Shown: positions 1 through 6,489 of the stretch, one piece after another | Layout: every line of letters starts with the position of its first letter | How positions within the stretch are numbered: the first letter of the stretch is position 1 | Origin: JBEAOO01 sp041164825 | Lineage (GTDB): Bacteria > Pseudomonadota > Gammaproteobacteria > Burkholderiales > Burkholderiaceae_C | Reading direction: 5' to 3' | DNA: 8,169 nucleotides | Assembly: GCA_041164825.1 (NCBI GenBank) | Contig: JBEAOO010000096.1 | Location: 1-8,169 of the forward strand | The notes under the pieces: generated by a model | The model's input: the letters and a program-made list of their open reading frames with translations, nothing else | Databases searched by the model: none | What the model was told of the DNA's origin: nothing | Made by a program: the position numbers and the translations under genes

Positions 1-402
1 GACGCCAAAGTGCGCGGCCTGAAGATGCTGGAGCGCGTGGGCCTGATCGCCCACAAGGACAAGTACCCCGGCCAGCTCAGTGGCGGCCAGCAGCAGCGTG
101 TGGCGATTGCCCGCGCACTGAGCATGGACCCGATCGTGATGCTGTTCGACGAGCCCACCAGCGCGCTCGACCCCGAGATGGTGGGCGAGGTGCTGGACGT
201 GATGGTGCAGCTGGCCAACGAAGGCATGACCATGATGTGCGTGACGCACGAGATGGGTTTTGCCAAGAAGGTGAGCCACCGCGTGATCTTCATGGACCAG
301 GGCAAGATCGTGGAGGACTGCAAGAAGGACGAGTTCTTCGGCAACCCGGACGCCCGCTCGCCGCGCGCCAAAGAGTTCTTGTCGAAGATATTGCAGCACT
401 GA
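1..402 (+). CDS. gltL: Glutamate/aspartate-type ABC transporter ATP-binding subunit (5' truncated by window)
   Basis: This is the C-terminal 133 residues of a polar amino acid importer ATPase, which hydrolyses ATP on the cytoplasmic face to drive substrate entry from a periplasmic binding protein. Numbering from the window edge, it shows the ABC signature LSGGQQQRVAIARAL (26-40), Walker B with catalytic Glu VMLFDEPTSALDP (46-58, E51) and the H-loop His in CVTHEMGFA (H83). The Walker A half, roughly 110 residues, lies outside the window. The tail (MDQGKIVEDCKKDEFF, ending in FLSKILQH) resembles remembered E. coli GltL more than GlnQ or HisP, so glutamate/aspartate is the inferred substrate. 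The matching permease and binding-protein genes would be expected upstream. The gene ends 51 bp before a strong hairpin terminator. Family is certain; substrate is moderately sure. Confidence 0.9.
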   Translation, partial: DAKVRGLKMLERVGLIAHKDKYPGQLSGGQQQRVAIARALSMDPIVMLFDEPTSALDPEMVGEVLDVMVQLANEGMTMMCVTHEMGFAKKVSHRVIFMDQGKIVEDCKKDEFFGNPDARSPRAKEFLSKILQH

Positions 403-453
403 GCAGTGCGGGCTCAGGCCCGCTCAGCTTGGCGCGCTGCGGGCGCCGCCGCT

Positions 454-481
454 AAAAAAGGCAGCCTCGGCTGCCTTTTTT
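454..481. terminator. Bidirectional intrinsic terminator between convergent genes
   Basis: Six A's (454-459), then GGCAGC, a short CTCG loop, GCTGCC and six T's (476-481). The A tract mirrors the T tract, so either strand gives a GC stem followed by a U run. It lies between the gltL stop (402) and the stop of the convergent minus-strand gene (500), so one hairpin can serve both. Confidence 0.9.
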
Positions 482-499
482 CTTGTCAGATGGGGTGCC

Positions 500-1480
500 T
501 CACGGCTCGATCGCGATGCCTCGCAAAGTCATGCCGGCCACCACGCGCCCAATCTCTTTGGCAGCGCCAGTTTTCAGGTTGATCTCCATGAAGCGCGTGC
601 CACCTTCATCGCCGTTGCTGAGGGCCGCGTAGGCGGCGTTGTTCAGGTCGGAGATGTCGAACGAGGCGCGTGAGAACGGTGGCACACCCAGCGGCCCCAC
701 GGTGTAGAGGCGGCCGGTGTTGGGCGACACCATCGGCGTGGTGCCTTCGAGCGTGCCTTGCGTCACCAAGCTGCGCGTGCTGCCGTCGATGGCGTAGTTG
801 GTGGTGATCTTCTCGTCTTGTTTGTTGTAGGTGTAGGCCGCGGCCATCAACGCTGGCGGCACGCCGGCGTTGTTGTCGCCGGCGGCAAACACCGGCACGC
901 CGTCGAGTTGCGTGCCGTCCAGGTCCGGGCGGGCGTCCACCAAGGCGCCGGTGTCGGGGTGAATGCGGAAGTTCATGCCCGTGTTGCTGACCACGCGCAG
1001 GCGGTCCACCGTGGGGTTGAAGTCCACGCCGAACTCGCTGCCGGTGAGGCCGAAGGGCAGCGGGACGCCCACCGGGGTGGCCACGGCCGAATCGGTGTTG
1101 ATGCGGTAGAGGCGGCCGGTGCTGCCCAGGCCATAGAGCTGGCCTTTGGCGATGCGGTAATCGATGCCGAGCAAAGTCTCACCCGCTTGCAGGCCCTTCA
1201 GCGCTTGGCTCGCCAGCAGCTTGGCCGGTTGGCCGGCGTTGAAGCGGATCAACACATTGCTGCTCGTCACCGCTTGGATGAATTCTTTGCGCGGCAGGCC
1301 GTCGCTGCCGGCTTTGTCGTTGCCGCCGAAGCTGGGCAAGCTGGGCAGCCAACTGCAGCCGCTGAGCAGGGCTGCCGCGGCGCCCACGATCAGCAGCGAT
1401 CGGGTGCACTGGCGTGCGTCGTGGCGACGGGGGGCGGGCACGGGTGCCGCTTTGGCAGCAGGCTTGGGCAGGTGGGTCAT
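500..1480 (-). CDS. DUF4394 domain lipoprotein
   Basis: A 326-residue exported protein of unknown function. A positively charged N-terminus is followed by a hydrophobic stretch (about 28-41) and the lipobox LLSGC, so signal peptidase II should cleave before Cys42 and leave a lipid-anchored protein. The rest resembles the DUF4394 family: repeated beta-propeller-like strands such as LLGIDYRIAKGQLYGLGSTG and GVDFNPTVDRLRVVSNTG, followed by RIHPDTGALVD. The start at 1480 was chosen because it places the signal peptide properly; the frame stays open upstream only because it runs antisense to pyrC. The Shine-Dalgarno is weak (GGAT about 10 nt upstream). The gene is divergent from pyrC and convergent with gltL, so it is probably monocistronic. 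A sigma-28-like site lies 63 nt upstream of the start. The lipoprotein call is strong and the family call is good; the role is unknown. Confidence 0.88.
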   Translation of the reverse strand: MTHLPKPAAKAAPVPAPRRHDARQCTRSLLIVGAAAALLSGCSWLPSLPSFGGNDKAGSDGLPRKEFIQAVTSSNVLIRFNAGQPAKLLASQALKGLQAGETLLGIDYRIAKGQLYGLGSTGRLYRINTDSAVATPVGVPLPFGLTGSEFGVDFNPTVDRLRVVSNTGMNFRIHPDTGALVDARPDLDGTQLDGVPVFAAGDNNAGVPPALMAAAYTYNKQDEKITTNYAIDGSTRSLVTQGTLEGTTPMVSPNTGRLYTVGPLGVPPFSRASFDISDLNNAAYAALSNGDEGGTRFMEINLKTGAAKEIGRVVAGMTLRGIAIEP

Positions 1481-1543
1481 GTGGGCATCCAGGTCGGTGG
1501 TCGGTGCATGGGTCAGCCTGCTCAGAGGGCGGCAGTGTTCGTG

Positions 1544-1570
1544 GTTTCGGCGGATGCGGGCAGGACTTGA
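1544..1570 (-). promoter_or_regulatory. Candidate sigma-28 (FliA)-like promoter for the DUF4394 lipoprotein gene
   Basis: On the minus strand the sequence reads TCAAGTCC, 11 nt, GCCGAAAC. The known enterobacterial FliA consensus is TAAAGTTT-N11-GCCGATAA. The spacing is exact, the -10-like half matches 6 of 8 and the -35-like half 5 of 8. It lies 63 nt before the start codon, so the leader would be about 55 nt. The same arrangement occurs upstream of the carbonic anhydrase gene (6405-6431). The role is inferred from the match and no expression data are available. Confidence 0.45.
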
Positions 1571-1572
1571 AT

Positions 1573-1592
1573 GCGCCGACCGGACTCGGCGC
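1573..1592. other. Perfect hairpin between the divergent promoters
   Basis: GCGCCGA (1573-1579) and TCGGCGC (1586-1592) form a perfect 7-bp inverted repeat around a 6-nt spacer. It starts 2 bp beyond the -35-like half of the leftward site and ends 6 bp before the TG of the candidate pyrC extended -10. Its place suggests an operator or a structural insulator, but no known binding motif is recognised. Confidence 0.35.
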
Positions 1593-1598
1593 GGCGGG

Positions 1599-1607
1599 TG
1601 AGAAAAT
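1599..1607 (+). promoter_or_regulatory. Weak extended -10 candidate for pyrC
   Basis: TGAGAAAAT fits an extended -10 (TGn followed by GAAAAT, 4 of 6 to TATAAT). No convincing -35 is visible 16-18 bp upstream. Transcription would start near 1614 and leave a leader of about 29 nt. No pyrimidine-responsive leader structure or attenuator is evident. Confidence 0.3.
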
Positions 1608-1642
1608 CCACCGCATTCTTCAGCCCCTCGACGGCCCGACCC

Positions 1643-2701
1643 ATGATGACCACCACCGCACCGACCCCCACCCTGCGCATCACCCGCCCCGACGACTGGC
1701 ACCTGCATGTGCGTGACGACGCCGCGCTGCGCGCCGTGGTGCCACACACCGCCCGTCAATTCGGCCGCGCGGTGATCATGCCCAACCTGCGCCCGCCGGT
1801 GACCGCCGCCGCGCAGGCCATCGCCTACCGCGACCGCATCCGCGCCGCGGTGCCCGCGGGCGTGGACTTCGAGCCGCTGATGACGCTGTACCTCACCGAC
1901 CGCCTGCCCGCCGACGAGATCGCGCGCGCCCAGGACGCGGGTGTGGTGGCGCTCAAGCTCTACCCGGCCGGTGCCACCACCAACAGCGATGCGGGCGTCA
2001 CCGACCTCAAACACACCTACGCCACGCTTGAGGCCATGCAGCGCGCCGGCCTGCCGCTGCTGGTGCACGGCGAAGTGACCGACAGCGAGATTGATTTGTT
2101 TGACCGCGAGGCGGTGTTCATCGACACCAAGCTGATCCCGCTGCGCCGCGACTTCCCCGAGCTGAAGATCGTGTTCGAGCACATCACGACCCAAGAAGCC
2201 GCGCAGTACGTGGCCGAGGCGGGCGTGCACACCGCCGCCACCGTGACGGCCCACCACCTGCTCTACAACCGCAACGCGATCTTCACCGGTGGCATCCGCC
2301 CGCACTATTACTGCCTGCCGGTGCTCAAGCGCGAGACCCACCGCCGAGCCCTGGTGGCCGCCGTGGCCTCGGGCAGTGACCGTTTCTTTTTGGGCACCGA
2401 CAGCGCCCCGCACGCCACCCACCTGAAGGAGCACGCCAGCGGCTGCGCCGGCTGCTATACCGCGCTCAGCGCGCTGGAGCTGTATGCCGAGGCGTTCGAG
2501 GCCGCGGGCGCGCTCGACAAGCTCGAAGGTTTTGCCAGCTTCCACGGCCCGGCCTTTTACGGCTTGCCGCGCAACGCCGGCACGGTGACACTGACGAAGC
2601 AGGACTGGACCCTGCCCGAGAGCCTGCCCTTTGGCGACACCACGCTGAAGCCGCTGCGCGGGGGCGACACCCTGAGCTGGCGACTCACTGCGGTGGCGTG
2701 A
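1643..2701 (+). CDS. pyrC: Dihydroorotase, class II
   Basis: Dihydroorotase interconverts N-carbamoyl-L-aspartate and L-dihydroorotate, the third step of de novo pyrimidine synthesis, in the cytoplasm. From the start at 1643 the protein has 352 residues, against 348 in E. coli PyrC. All binuclear-zinc ligands of the amidohydrolase fold are present and sit 3-4 residues beyond their E. coli positions: H20 and H22 in WHLHVRDD, the lysine to be carboxylated K105 in ALKLYPAGATTNSDAGV, H142 in VHGEVTD, H180 in FEHITT and D253 in GTDSAPH. The start is one of two adjacent ATGs (1643 or 1646); the ORF is open further upstream, but that part covers the promoter region. There is no clear Shine-Dalgarno. 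The NYN gene follows 35 bp later, so co-transcription is likely. Nothing suggests loss of activity. Confidence 0.98.
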   Translation: MMTTTAPTPTLRITRPDDWHLHVRDDAALRAVVPHTARQFGRAVIMPNLRPPVTAAAQAIAYRDRIRAAVPAGVDFEPLMTLYLTDRLPADEIARAQDAGVVALKLYPAGATTNSDAGVTDLKHTYATLEAMQRAGLPLLVHGEVTDSEIDLFDREAVFIDTKLIPLRRDFPELKIVFEHITTQEAAQYVAEAGVHTAATVTAHHLLYNRNAIFTGGIRPHYYCLPVLKRETHRRALVAAVASGSDRFFLGTDSAPHATHLKEHASGCAGCYTALSALELYAEAFEAAGALDKLEGFASFHGPAFYGLPRNAGTVTLTKQDWTLPESLPFGDTTLKPLRGGDTLSWRLTAVA

Positions 2702-2724
2702 CCGCTGTTGACCGACTGCAAGCT

Positions 2725-2739
2725 GGAGAACCCCTGATG
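2725..2739 (+). promoter_or_regulatory. Ribosome binding site that sets the NYN gene start
   Basis: GGAG at 2725-2728 lies 8 nt before the ATG at 2737. This favours 2737 over the in-frame GTG at 2698, which overlaps the pyrC stop (GTGA) and would add 13 residues with no visible ribosome binding site. Confidence 0.7.
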
Positions 2740-3669
2740 ATTGAACGCCAAGCGCGCATCGCCCTGCTGATCGACGCCGACAACTCGCCGTCGAGCAAGA
2801 TCGACGTGATCCTGGCCGAGTTGGCGAAGGTGGGCGTGGCCAACATCCGGCGCGCCTATGGCAACTGGAAGAAAAACGAGCTGCGCGGTTGGGAAGACGC
2901 GCTGCACGAGTACGCCATCCGCCCGGTGCAGCAGTTTGACTACAGCAAGGGCAAAAACGCCACCGACATGGTGATGGTGATCGAGGCGCTTGACCTGCTC
3001 TACACCGACCGGCCCGATGCGTTTGGCATCGTCTCGTCGGATGCCGACTTCACGCCACTGGTGATGCATCTGCGGGCCAAGGGGGCGTTGGTGTTTGGCT
3101 TCGGCGCCAAGAAGACGCCGCTGCCGTTCGTCAACGCCTGCTCGCGGTTTCTCTACCTGGAGAACCTGGGCGACGTCGCTGCACCGTTGAGCGCGGAGCC
3201 TGAGGCCAAGGTGTTGGTTGCGCCTGCAGCCGCTGCGGTGCCGGCCAAGAAGGCCGCTGCTCGCAAGCGTGCGGGTGGCGCGACCAAGGCGGCTGCGCTT
3301 GTCACGTCTGCGGCGCCGAAGCCCGACGCCCTGGCCGCTGCGGCCGACGCCGCATTCGCCGATGTGATGGCCGAGTCGCAACCCGATGCCGCGCCCCTCA
3401 AGCAAGACAGCGCCGCCCTCAAGCGCGACGGCCGCCTGGTGGCGCTGCTGCGCCATGCGGTGGACAACGCAGCCGGCGAAGACGGCTGGTCGCCGCTGGG
3501 TTCGGTGGGCCAGCAGATTGGCAACCAGGCCAGCTTCGACCCGCGCAACTACGGCTACCGCAAGTTGATCGATTTGATCGAAGCCACGCAGCTGTTTGAG
3601 CTCGACCGCCGCGGCACGCAGTTTGTATTGCGCGGCAAACGCGTGGGCCGAACACCGCGCGGCGGTTGA
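2737..3669 (+). CDS. NYN-domain / OST-HTH (LOTUS) protein, putative ribonuclease
   Basis: A 310-residue protein in three parts. Residues about 6-145 form a NYN (PIN-like, LabA/DUF88-type) domain with the expected acidic residues: D13 and D15 in LLIDADNSP, D77 in KNATDMVMVIEALDLL, and D102 and D104 in GIVSSDADFTPLV. Residues about 150-225 are an Ala/Lys-rich, probably disordered linker (for example AAAVPAKKAAARKRAGG). Residues about 229-300 match an OST-HTH/LOTUS domain, with DGWSPLGSVGQQI, FDPRNYGYRKLIDLI and a final FELDRRGTQFVLR. NYN domains are metal-dependent ribonuclease-like folds and OST-HTH domains bind RNA, so a cytoplasmic RNA-processing or RNA-decay role is inferred; the substrate is unknown. 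It lies downstream of pyrC, and the DUF3025 start overlaps its stop, so translation of that gene may be coupled. Confidence 0.92.
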   Translation: MIERQARIALLIDADNSPSSKIDVILAELAKVGVANIRRAYGNWKKNELRGWEDALHEYAIRPVQQFDYSKGKNATDMVMVIEALDLLYTDRPDAFGIVSSDADFTPLVMHLRAKGALVFGFGAKKTPLPFVNACSRFLYLENLGDVAAPLSAEPEAKVLVAPAAAAVPAKKAAARKRAGGATKAAALVTSAAPKPDALAAAADAAFADVMAESQPDAAPLKQDSAALKRDGRLVALLRHAVDNAAGEDGWSPLGSVGQQIGNQASFDPRNYGYRKLIDLIEATQLFELDRRGTQFVLRGKRVGRTPRGG

Positions 3670-4589
3670 TGGCGCAGCAGGACAGGGCGTTGCGCGGCGC
3701 GCTGGTGTCGCAGGCGCTGGGCGAATCGGCTGCGACTGGTGCGTTGCCGAGCGCGCTTGTGAAGCCGCCGATCCCTCCCATCCTCACTGCACAGGCTGAT
3801 GGGTTTGGGCTGGATCTGTCGGTGCCTTGGTTGGCGCCCGTGCTCGCCAACGCCGAGTGGGTTCGGCGCCGGCTGTGTGCGGGCGAGTCGGTGGCTCACG
3901 CATTGAGCCAGTGTGCTGCCACCTGCACCGTGCCGCCGCAGCTGGCGGCTGGCCCGGTGCGCTTTGTGCCGCAGGCCGAGTTGCCCGAAGGTGCGGCCTA
4001 CGAGGCCCACATCCATCGCACCGGCTGCGTGCCCACGCGCGACAACCTGCACGACTTCTTCAATGGGCTGGTGTGGTGCTGGCAACCCGCACTCAAGCGC
4101 CGGCTGAATGAATTGCAAGCCGAGGCCATTGCCACCCAGGGCGTGGCCGCCCACCGGGGGCCGCTGCGCGATGCGCTCACCTTGATGGATGAAAACGGCG
4201 CGCTGCTGAGCGGGCCCGAGCCGCTGTTGAGCGCATTGCGCGAGCGCCGCTGGCACGAGCTGTTCATCACTCACCGCGCGCTGTGGGCCGAGGCGCGCTT
4301 CGATGTGTTTGGCCACGCACTGATGGAGAAGCTGGCACTTGCCCCCCGCAAAGGTCTGACCGCCCATGTGCTGCTGGCCCGCGCTGATGACTGCATCTCC
4401 TGGCCCGCCGCCACCTGGGCCGCCAAACCCTTCCTGCCCCTGCCGGTGCTCGCGGTGCCGGGTTGGTGGCCGGCGCAAGACGAGCCCGGTTTCTACGACG
4501 ACGCCACCGTCTTCCGCCCGCTGCGCGTGCAGGGCCATCTCCAACCCGTCCAGGTCACTGCACCGGGCCGTGGGACAATGCCAATGTGA
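3669..4589 (+). CDS. DUF3025 domain-containing protein
   Basis: A 306-residue soluble protein of unknown function. It carries the family's recognisable core, TRDNLHDFFNGLVW (123-136) followed by PALKRRLNELQAEAI, and a typical C-terminal stretch LPVLAVPGWWPAQDEPGFYDDATVFRP. There is no signal peptide or membrane segment. The ATG at 3669 shares its A with the TGA of the NYN gene (TGATG), which favours translational re-initiation; an in-frame TTG at 3666 is less likely. There is no clear Shine-Dalgarno. The TGA at 4587-4589 overlaps the predicted first bases of rnpB, so the rnpB promoter must lie inside this coding sequence or rnpB must be cut from a read-through transcript. The family assignment is from memory of its motifs and is fairly sure; no function is claimed. 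Confidence 0.88.
   Translation: MAQQDRALRGALVSQALGESAATGALPSALVKPPIPPILTAQADGFGLDLSVPWLAPVLANAEWVRRRLCAGESVAHALSQCAATCTVPPQLAAGPVRFVPQAELPEGAAYEAHIHRTGCVPTRDNLHDFFNGLVWCWQPALKRRLNELQAEAIATQGVAAHRGPLRDALTLMDENGALLSGPEPLLSALRERRWHELFITHRALWAEARFDVFGHALMEKLALAPRKGLTAHVLLARADDCISWPAATWAAKPFLPLPVLAVPGWWPAQDEPGFYDDATVFRPLRVQGHLQPVQVTAPGRGTMPM
4571..4579 (+). promoter_or_regulatory. Candidate extended -10 of rnpB, inside the DUF3025 gene
   Basis: TGGGACAAT fits TGn plus a hexamer GACAAT (4 of 6 to TATAAT), ending 8 nt before the predicted 5' end of RNase P RNA at 4588. That spacing is right for a start site. No good -35 is visible, which is tolerable for an extended -10. It lies in the last codons of the upstream gene. 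Confidence 0.4.
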
Positions 4590-5024
4590 AGTGAGCCAGA
4601 CCGCCGCTGGTGCAAGCGTGGAAACACGGCACTGGAGGAAGGTCCGGACTGCACAGGGCAGCGCAGGAGCTAACGGCTCTCCACCGCGAGGTGAGGATCA
4701 GAGCAACAGAGACGAGTCGAGACGGTCACCCCCCGGGTGTTCTGTGGGACGCTGGCGAAAGCCAGTGTGCGATGGGCGAAAGCCCAGCGCAAAGGGCGCA
4801 AGCCCGATCCCACAGCCACCCGGGACGGAACGTCCCGGGTGAAACGGGCAATCTCTGCGCGCAGCAATACCAAGTAGGCACACGTTGATCCGGTCCCGGA
4901 GAGTGTGCGGGTAGGTAGCACCGAGCCGTGCAGCGATGCACGGCCCAGAGGAATGGCGGTCACGGTGGTGCGGCTCTCGGGCCGCACCACTGCACAGAAT
5001 CCGGCCTATCGGCTCACTTCACAC
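4588..5024 (+). ncRNA. rnpB: RNase P RNA, bacterial class A
   Basis: Catalytic RNA of ribonuclease P, which trims the 5' leaders of pre-tRNAs together with the RnpA protein. The ends pair perfectly: GAAGTGAGCC (4588-4597) with GGCTCACTTC (5011-5020), forming P1. The universally conserved 5' block GAGGAAGGTCCGGACTGCAC begins at 4635, and the 3' block ACAGAATCCGGCCTATCGGC (4994-5013) supplies the other half of P4. AACAGAGACGAG and CAAGTAGGCA match conserved joining regions. GGT at 4892-4894 lies where the tRNA CCA-binding loop is expected. A stem GCCGTGCA/TGCACGGC with a GCGA loop looks like P18, and the stem near 4965-4989 looks like P19. Between 4743 and 4841 there are three GNRA-capped hairpins inside a 7-bp stem, then an 11-bp hairpin. 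The ORFs crossing it are spurious. The exact 3' end is approximate; no terminator with a T run follows. Confidence 0.98.
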
Positions 5025-5119
5025 TTAACACCTCAGGCACCCAGGCATCCCATCACGATGACTGCGGCCGGGCGCTCCCGCAGCGGCCCGCGTCGCGGCG
5101 ACCCAGGAGACAGCAGACG

Positions 5120-6328
5120 ATGAACCCCGACGCATCTCGGTTGTGGCGCGGCCCGCGCTGGGCCTTGGCCGTGCTGCTCGCCTGCCTGGGCATGTTGGGC
5201 CCGTTTTCCATCGACACCTACTTGCCGGCCTTCACCGGCATCGCGCAATCGGTGGGCGCCACGCCGGTGCAGATGCAGCAGACGCTGTCGGCCTACCTGC
5301 TGGGCTTCGCGGTGATGAACCTGTTCCACGGCGCGCTGTCCGACAGCCTGGGCCGCCGGCCCGTGGTGCTGTGGGGCATTGCGCTGTTCACGGTGGCGTC
5401 GGCCGGCTGTGCGCTGTCGCAGAGCATTGGCGCGCTGGTGTTTTGGCGCGCGGTGCAGGGCTTGTCAGCGGGCGCGGGCATGGTGGTGTCGCGGGCAGTG
5501 ATTCGCGACATGTTTTCGCCAGCCGACGCGCAGCGCGTGATGTCGCAGGTGACGATCTTCTTCGGTGTCGCGCCGGCGGTGGCGCCCATGGTGGGCGGCT
5601 TGCTGTTTGTGCACGTGGGCTGGCACGCGATCTTCTGGTTTCTCACGGCGGTGGGTTGCGCCTTGTGGCTGGGCAACTACCGCTGGATGCCGGAGACGCT
5701 GCATGTGTCGCAACGCCAGCCCTTGAACCTGCGCCATCTGCTGCGCGGCTACTGGCAGCTGGGCTCCAACCCGCGGTTTTTGATGCTGGTGCTGGCCAGT
5801 GGCATCCCGTTCAATGGCATGTTCTTGTATGTGCTGTCGGCGCCGGTGTTTTTGGGCGAGCATCTGCACTTGGCCCCCGACCAGTTCTTTGGGTTCTTCT
5901 GCTTGACCATCGGCGGCATCATGCTGGGCGCGGTGCTCTCGGGACGGTTGGCCGGGCGCATGCCGCGCAAGCAGCAAATCAAACTCGGGCTGCAGGTGAT
6001 GTTTGGCGTGTCGTTGCTGAACGTGACTCTCAACGCACTGTTCGCCCCGCACTTGAGTTGGTCGCTGTGGCCGATCGCGGTGTTTTCGTTTGGCTGGGCC
6101 ACGATGGTGCCGGTGGTGACGCTGATGGTGCTCGACCTGGTGCCCGAGCGGCGCGGCATGGCGAGCTCCTTCCAAGCCTGCTTGGGCAGCCTGGCGAACG
6201 CGCTGGTGGCCGGGGTGGTGGCGCCGCTGGTGATGCATTCGCCGCTGGCGCTGGCCATGACATCGCTGGGCATGCTGGGCATTGGTGCGGTCGCCTGGGG
6301 CTTGGTCAAGCCGCACATCGCCGACTGA
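5120..6328 (+). CDS. Bcr/CflA family multidrug efflux MFS transporter
   Basis: A 402-residue inner-membrane protein with about 12 hydrophobic segments, probably a proton-driven exporter of drugs or other small molecules. The first segment carries FSIDTYLPAF (29-38) with the Asp (D32) typical of Bcr/CflA transporters. Loop 2-3 has MFS motif A, GALSDSLGRRP (71-81, D75). The fourth helix has motif B, RAVQGLSAG (R110), and the fifth a motif C of drug/H+ antiporters, GVAPAVAPMVGG (149-160). The start at 5120 has AGGAGA 9 nt upstream. The frame stays open for 64 more codons, but those lie inside rnpB. The gene follows rnpB by 95 bp with no clear terminator between, so some read-through is possible. 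The substrate cannot be read from sequence; chloramphenicol, bicyclomycin and sulfonamides are known for relatives. Confidence 0.95.
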   Translation: MNPDASRLWRGPRWALAVLLACLGMLGPFSIDTYLPAFTGIAQSVGATPVQMQQTLSAYLLGFAVMNLFHGALSDSLGRRPVVLWGIALFTVASAGCALSQSIGALVFWRAVQGLSAGAGMVVSRAVIRDMFSPADAQRVMSQVTIFFGVAPAVAPMVGGLLFVHVGWHAIFWFLTAVGCALWLGNYRWMPETLHVSQRQPLNLRHLLRGYWQLGSNPRFLMLVLASGIPFNGMFLYVLSAPVFLGEHLHLAPDQFFGFFCLTIGGIMLGAVLSGRLAGRMPRKQQIKLGLQVMFGVSLLNVTLNALFAPHLSWSLWPIAVFSFGWATMVPVVTLMVLDLVPERRGMASSFQACLGSLANALVAGVVAPLVMHSPLALAMTSLGMLGIGAVAWGLVKPHIAD

Positions 6329-6404
6329 GGGGGGCTGCCCGGGCTCGGGGGAAGGGTGGCCGCCGGTTTGGCAGAAGGCGGGCAGGGGTCGGCTCAAGAC
6401 GGAC

Positions 6405-6431
6405 TCAAGTCTGGCGGGCGGAGGCCGAAAG
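6405..6431 (+). promoter_or_regulatory. Candidate sigma-28 (FliA)-like promoter for the carbonic anhydrase gene
   Basis: TCAAGTCT, 11 nt, GCCGAAAG: each half matches 6 of 8 to the FliA consensus TAAAGTTT-N11-GCCGATAA, with exact spacing. The -10-like half ends 49 or 58 nt before the two possible start codons. A second CTCAAG lies 11 bp upstream (6393-6398) and could be part of a regulator site. The layout is nearly identical to the site at 1544-1570 on the other strand. Confidence 0.45.
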
Positions 6432-6489
6432 CAGGGGACGTTGCCCGTTCGTTGTTTCTGGATCCGGGCCGTTTGGAGAAATGCCCGCC

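Noticed and set aside
2325..2352. TCAAGCGC...GCCGAGCC inside pyrC as a third sigma-28-like site
   Set aside because: Spacing is 10 instead of 11, both halves match poorly, and it lies in coding sequence with no gene start downstream.
500..2545. A 681-codon minus-strand open frame running through pyrC and the DUF4394 gene
   Set aside because: Only the part from 1480 down is a real gene. The upstream part is antisense to pyrC, has biased composition (Gly, Arg, His, Val) and no domain, as expected for a GC-rich shadow frame.
5062..5085. GC hairpin CTGCGG...CCGCAG after rnpB as a terminator
   Set aside because: No T run follows and competing pairings are equally good in this GC-rich stretch.
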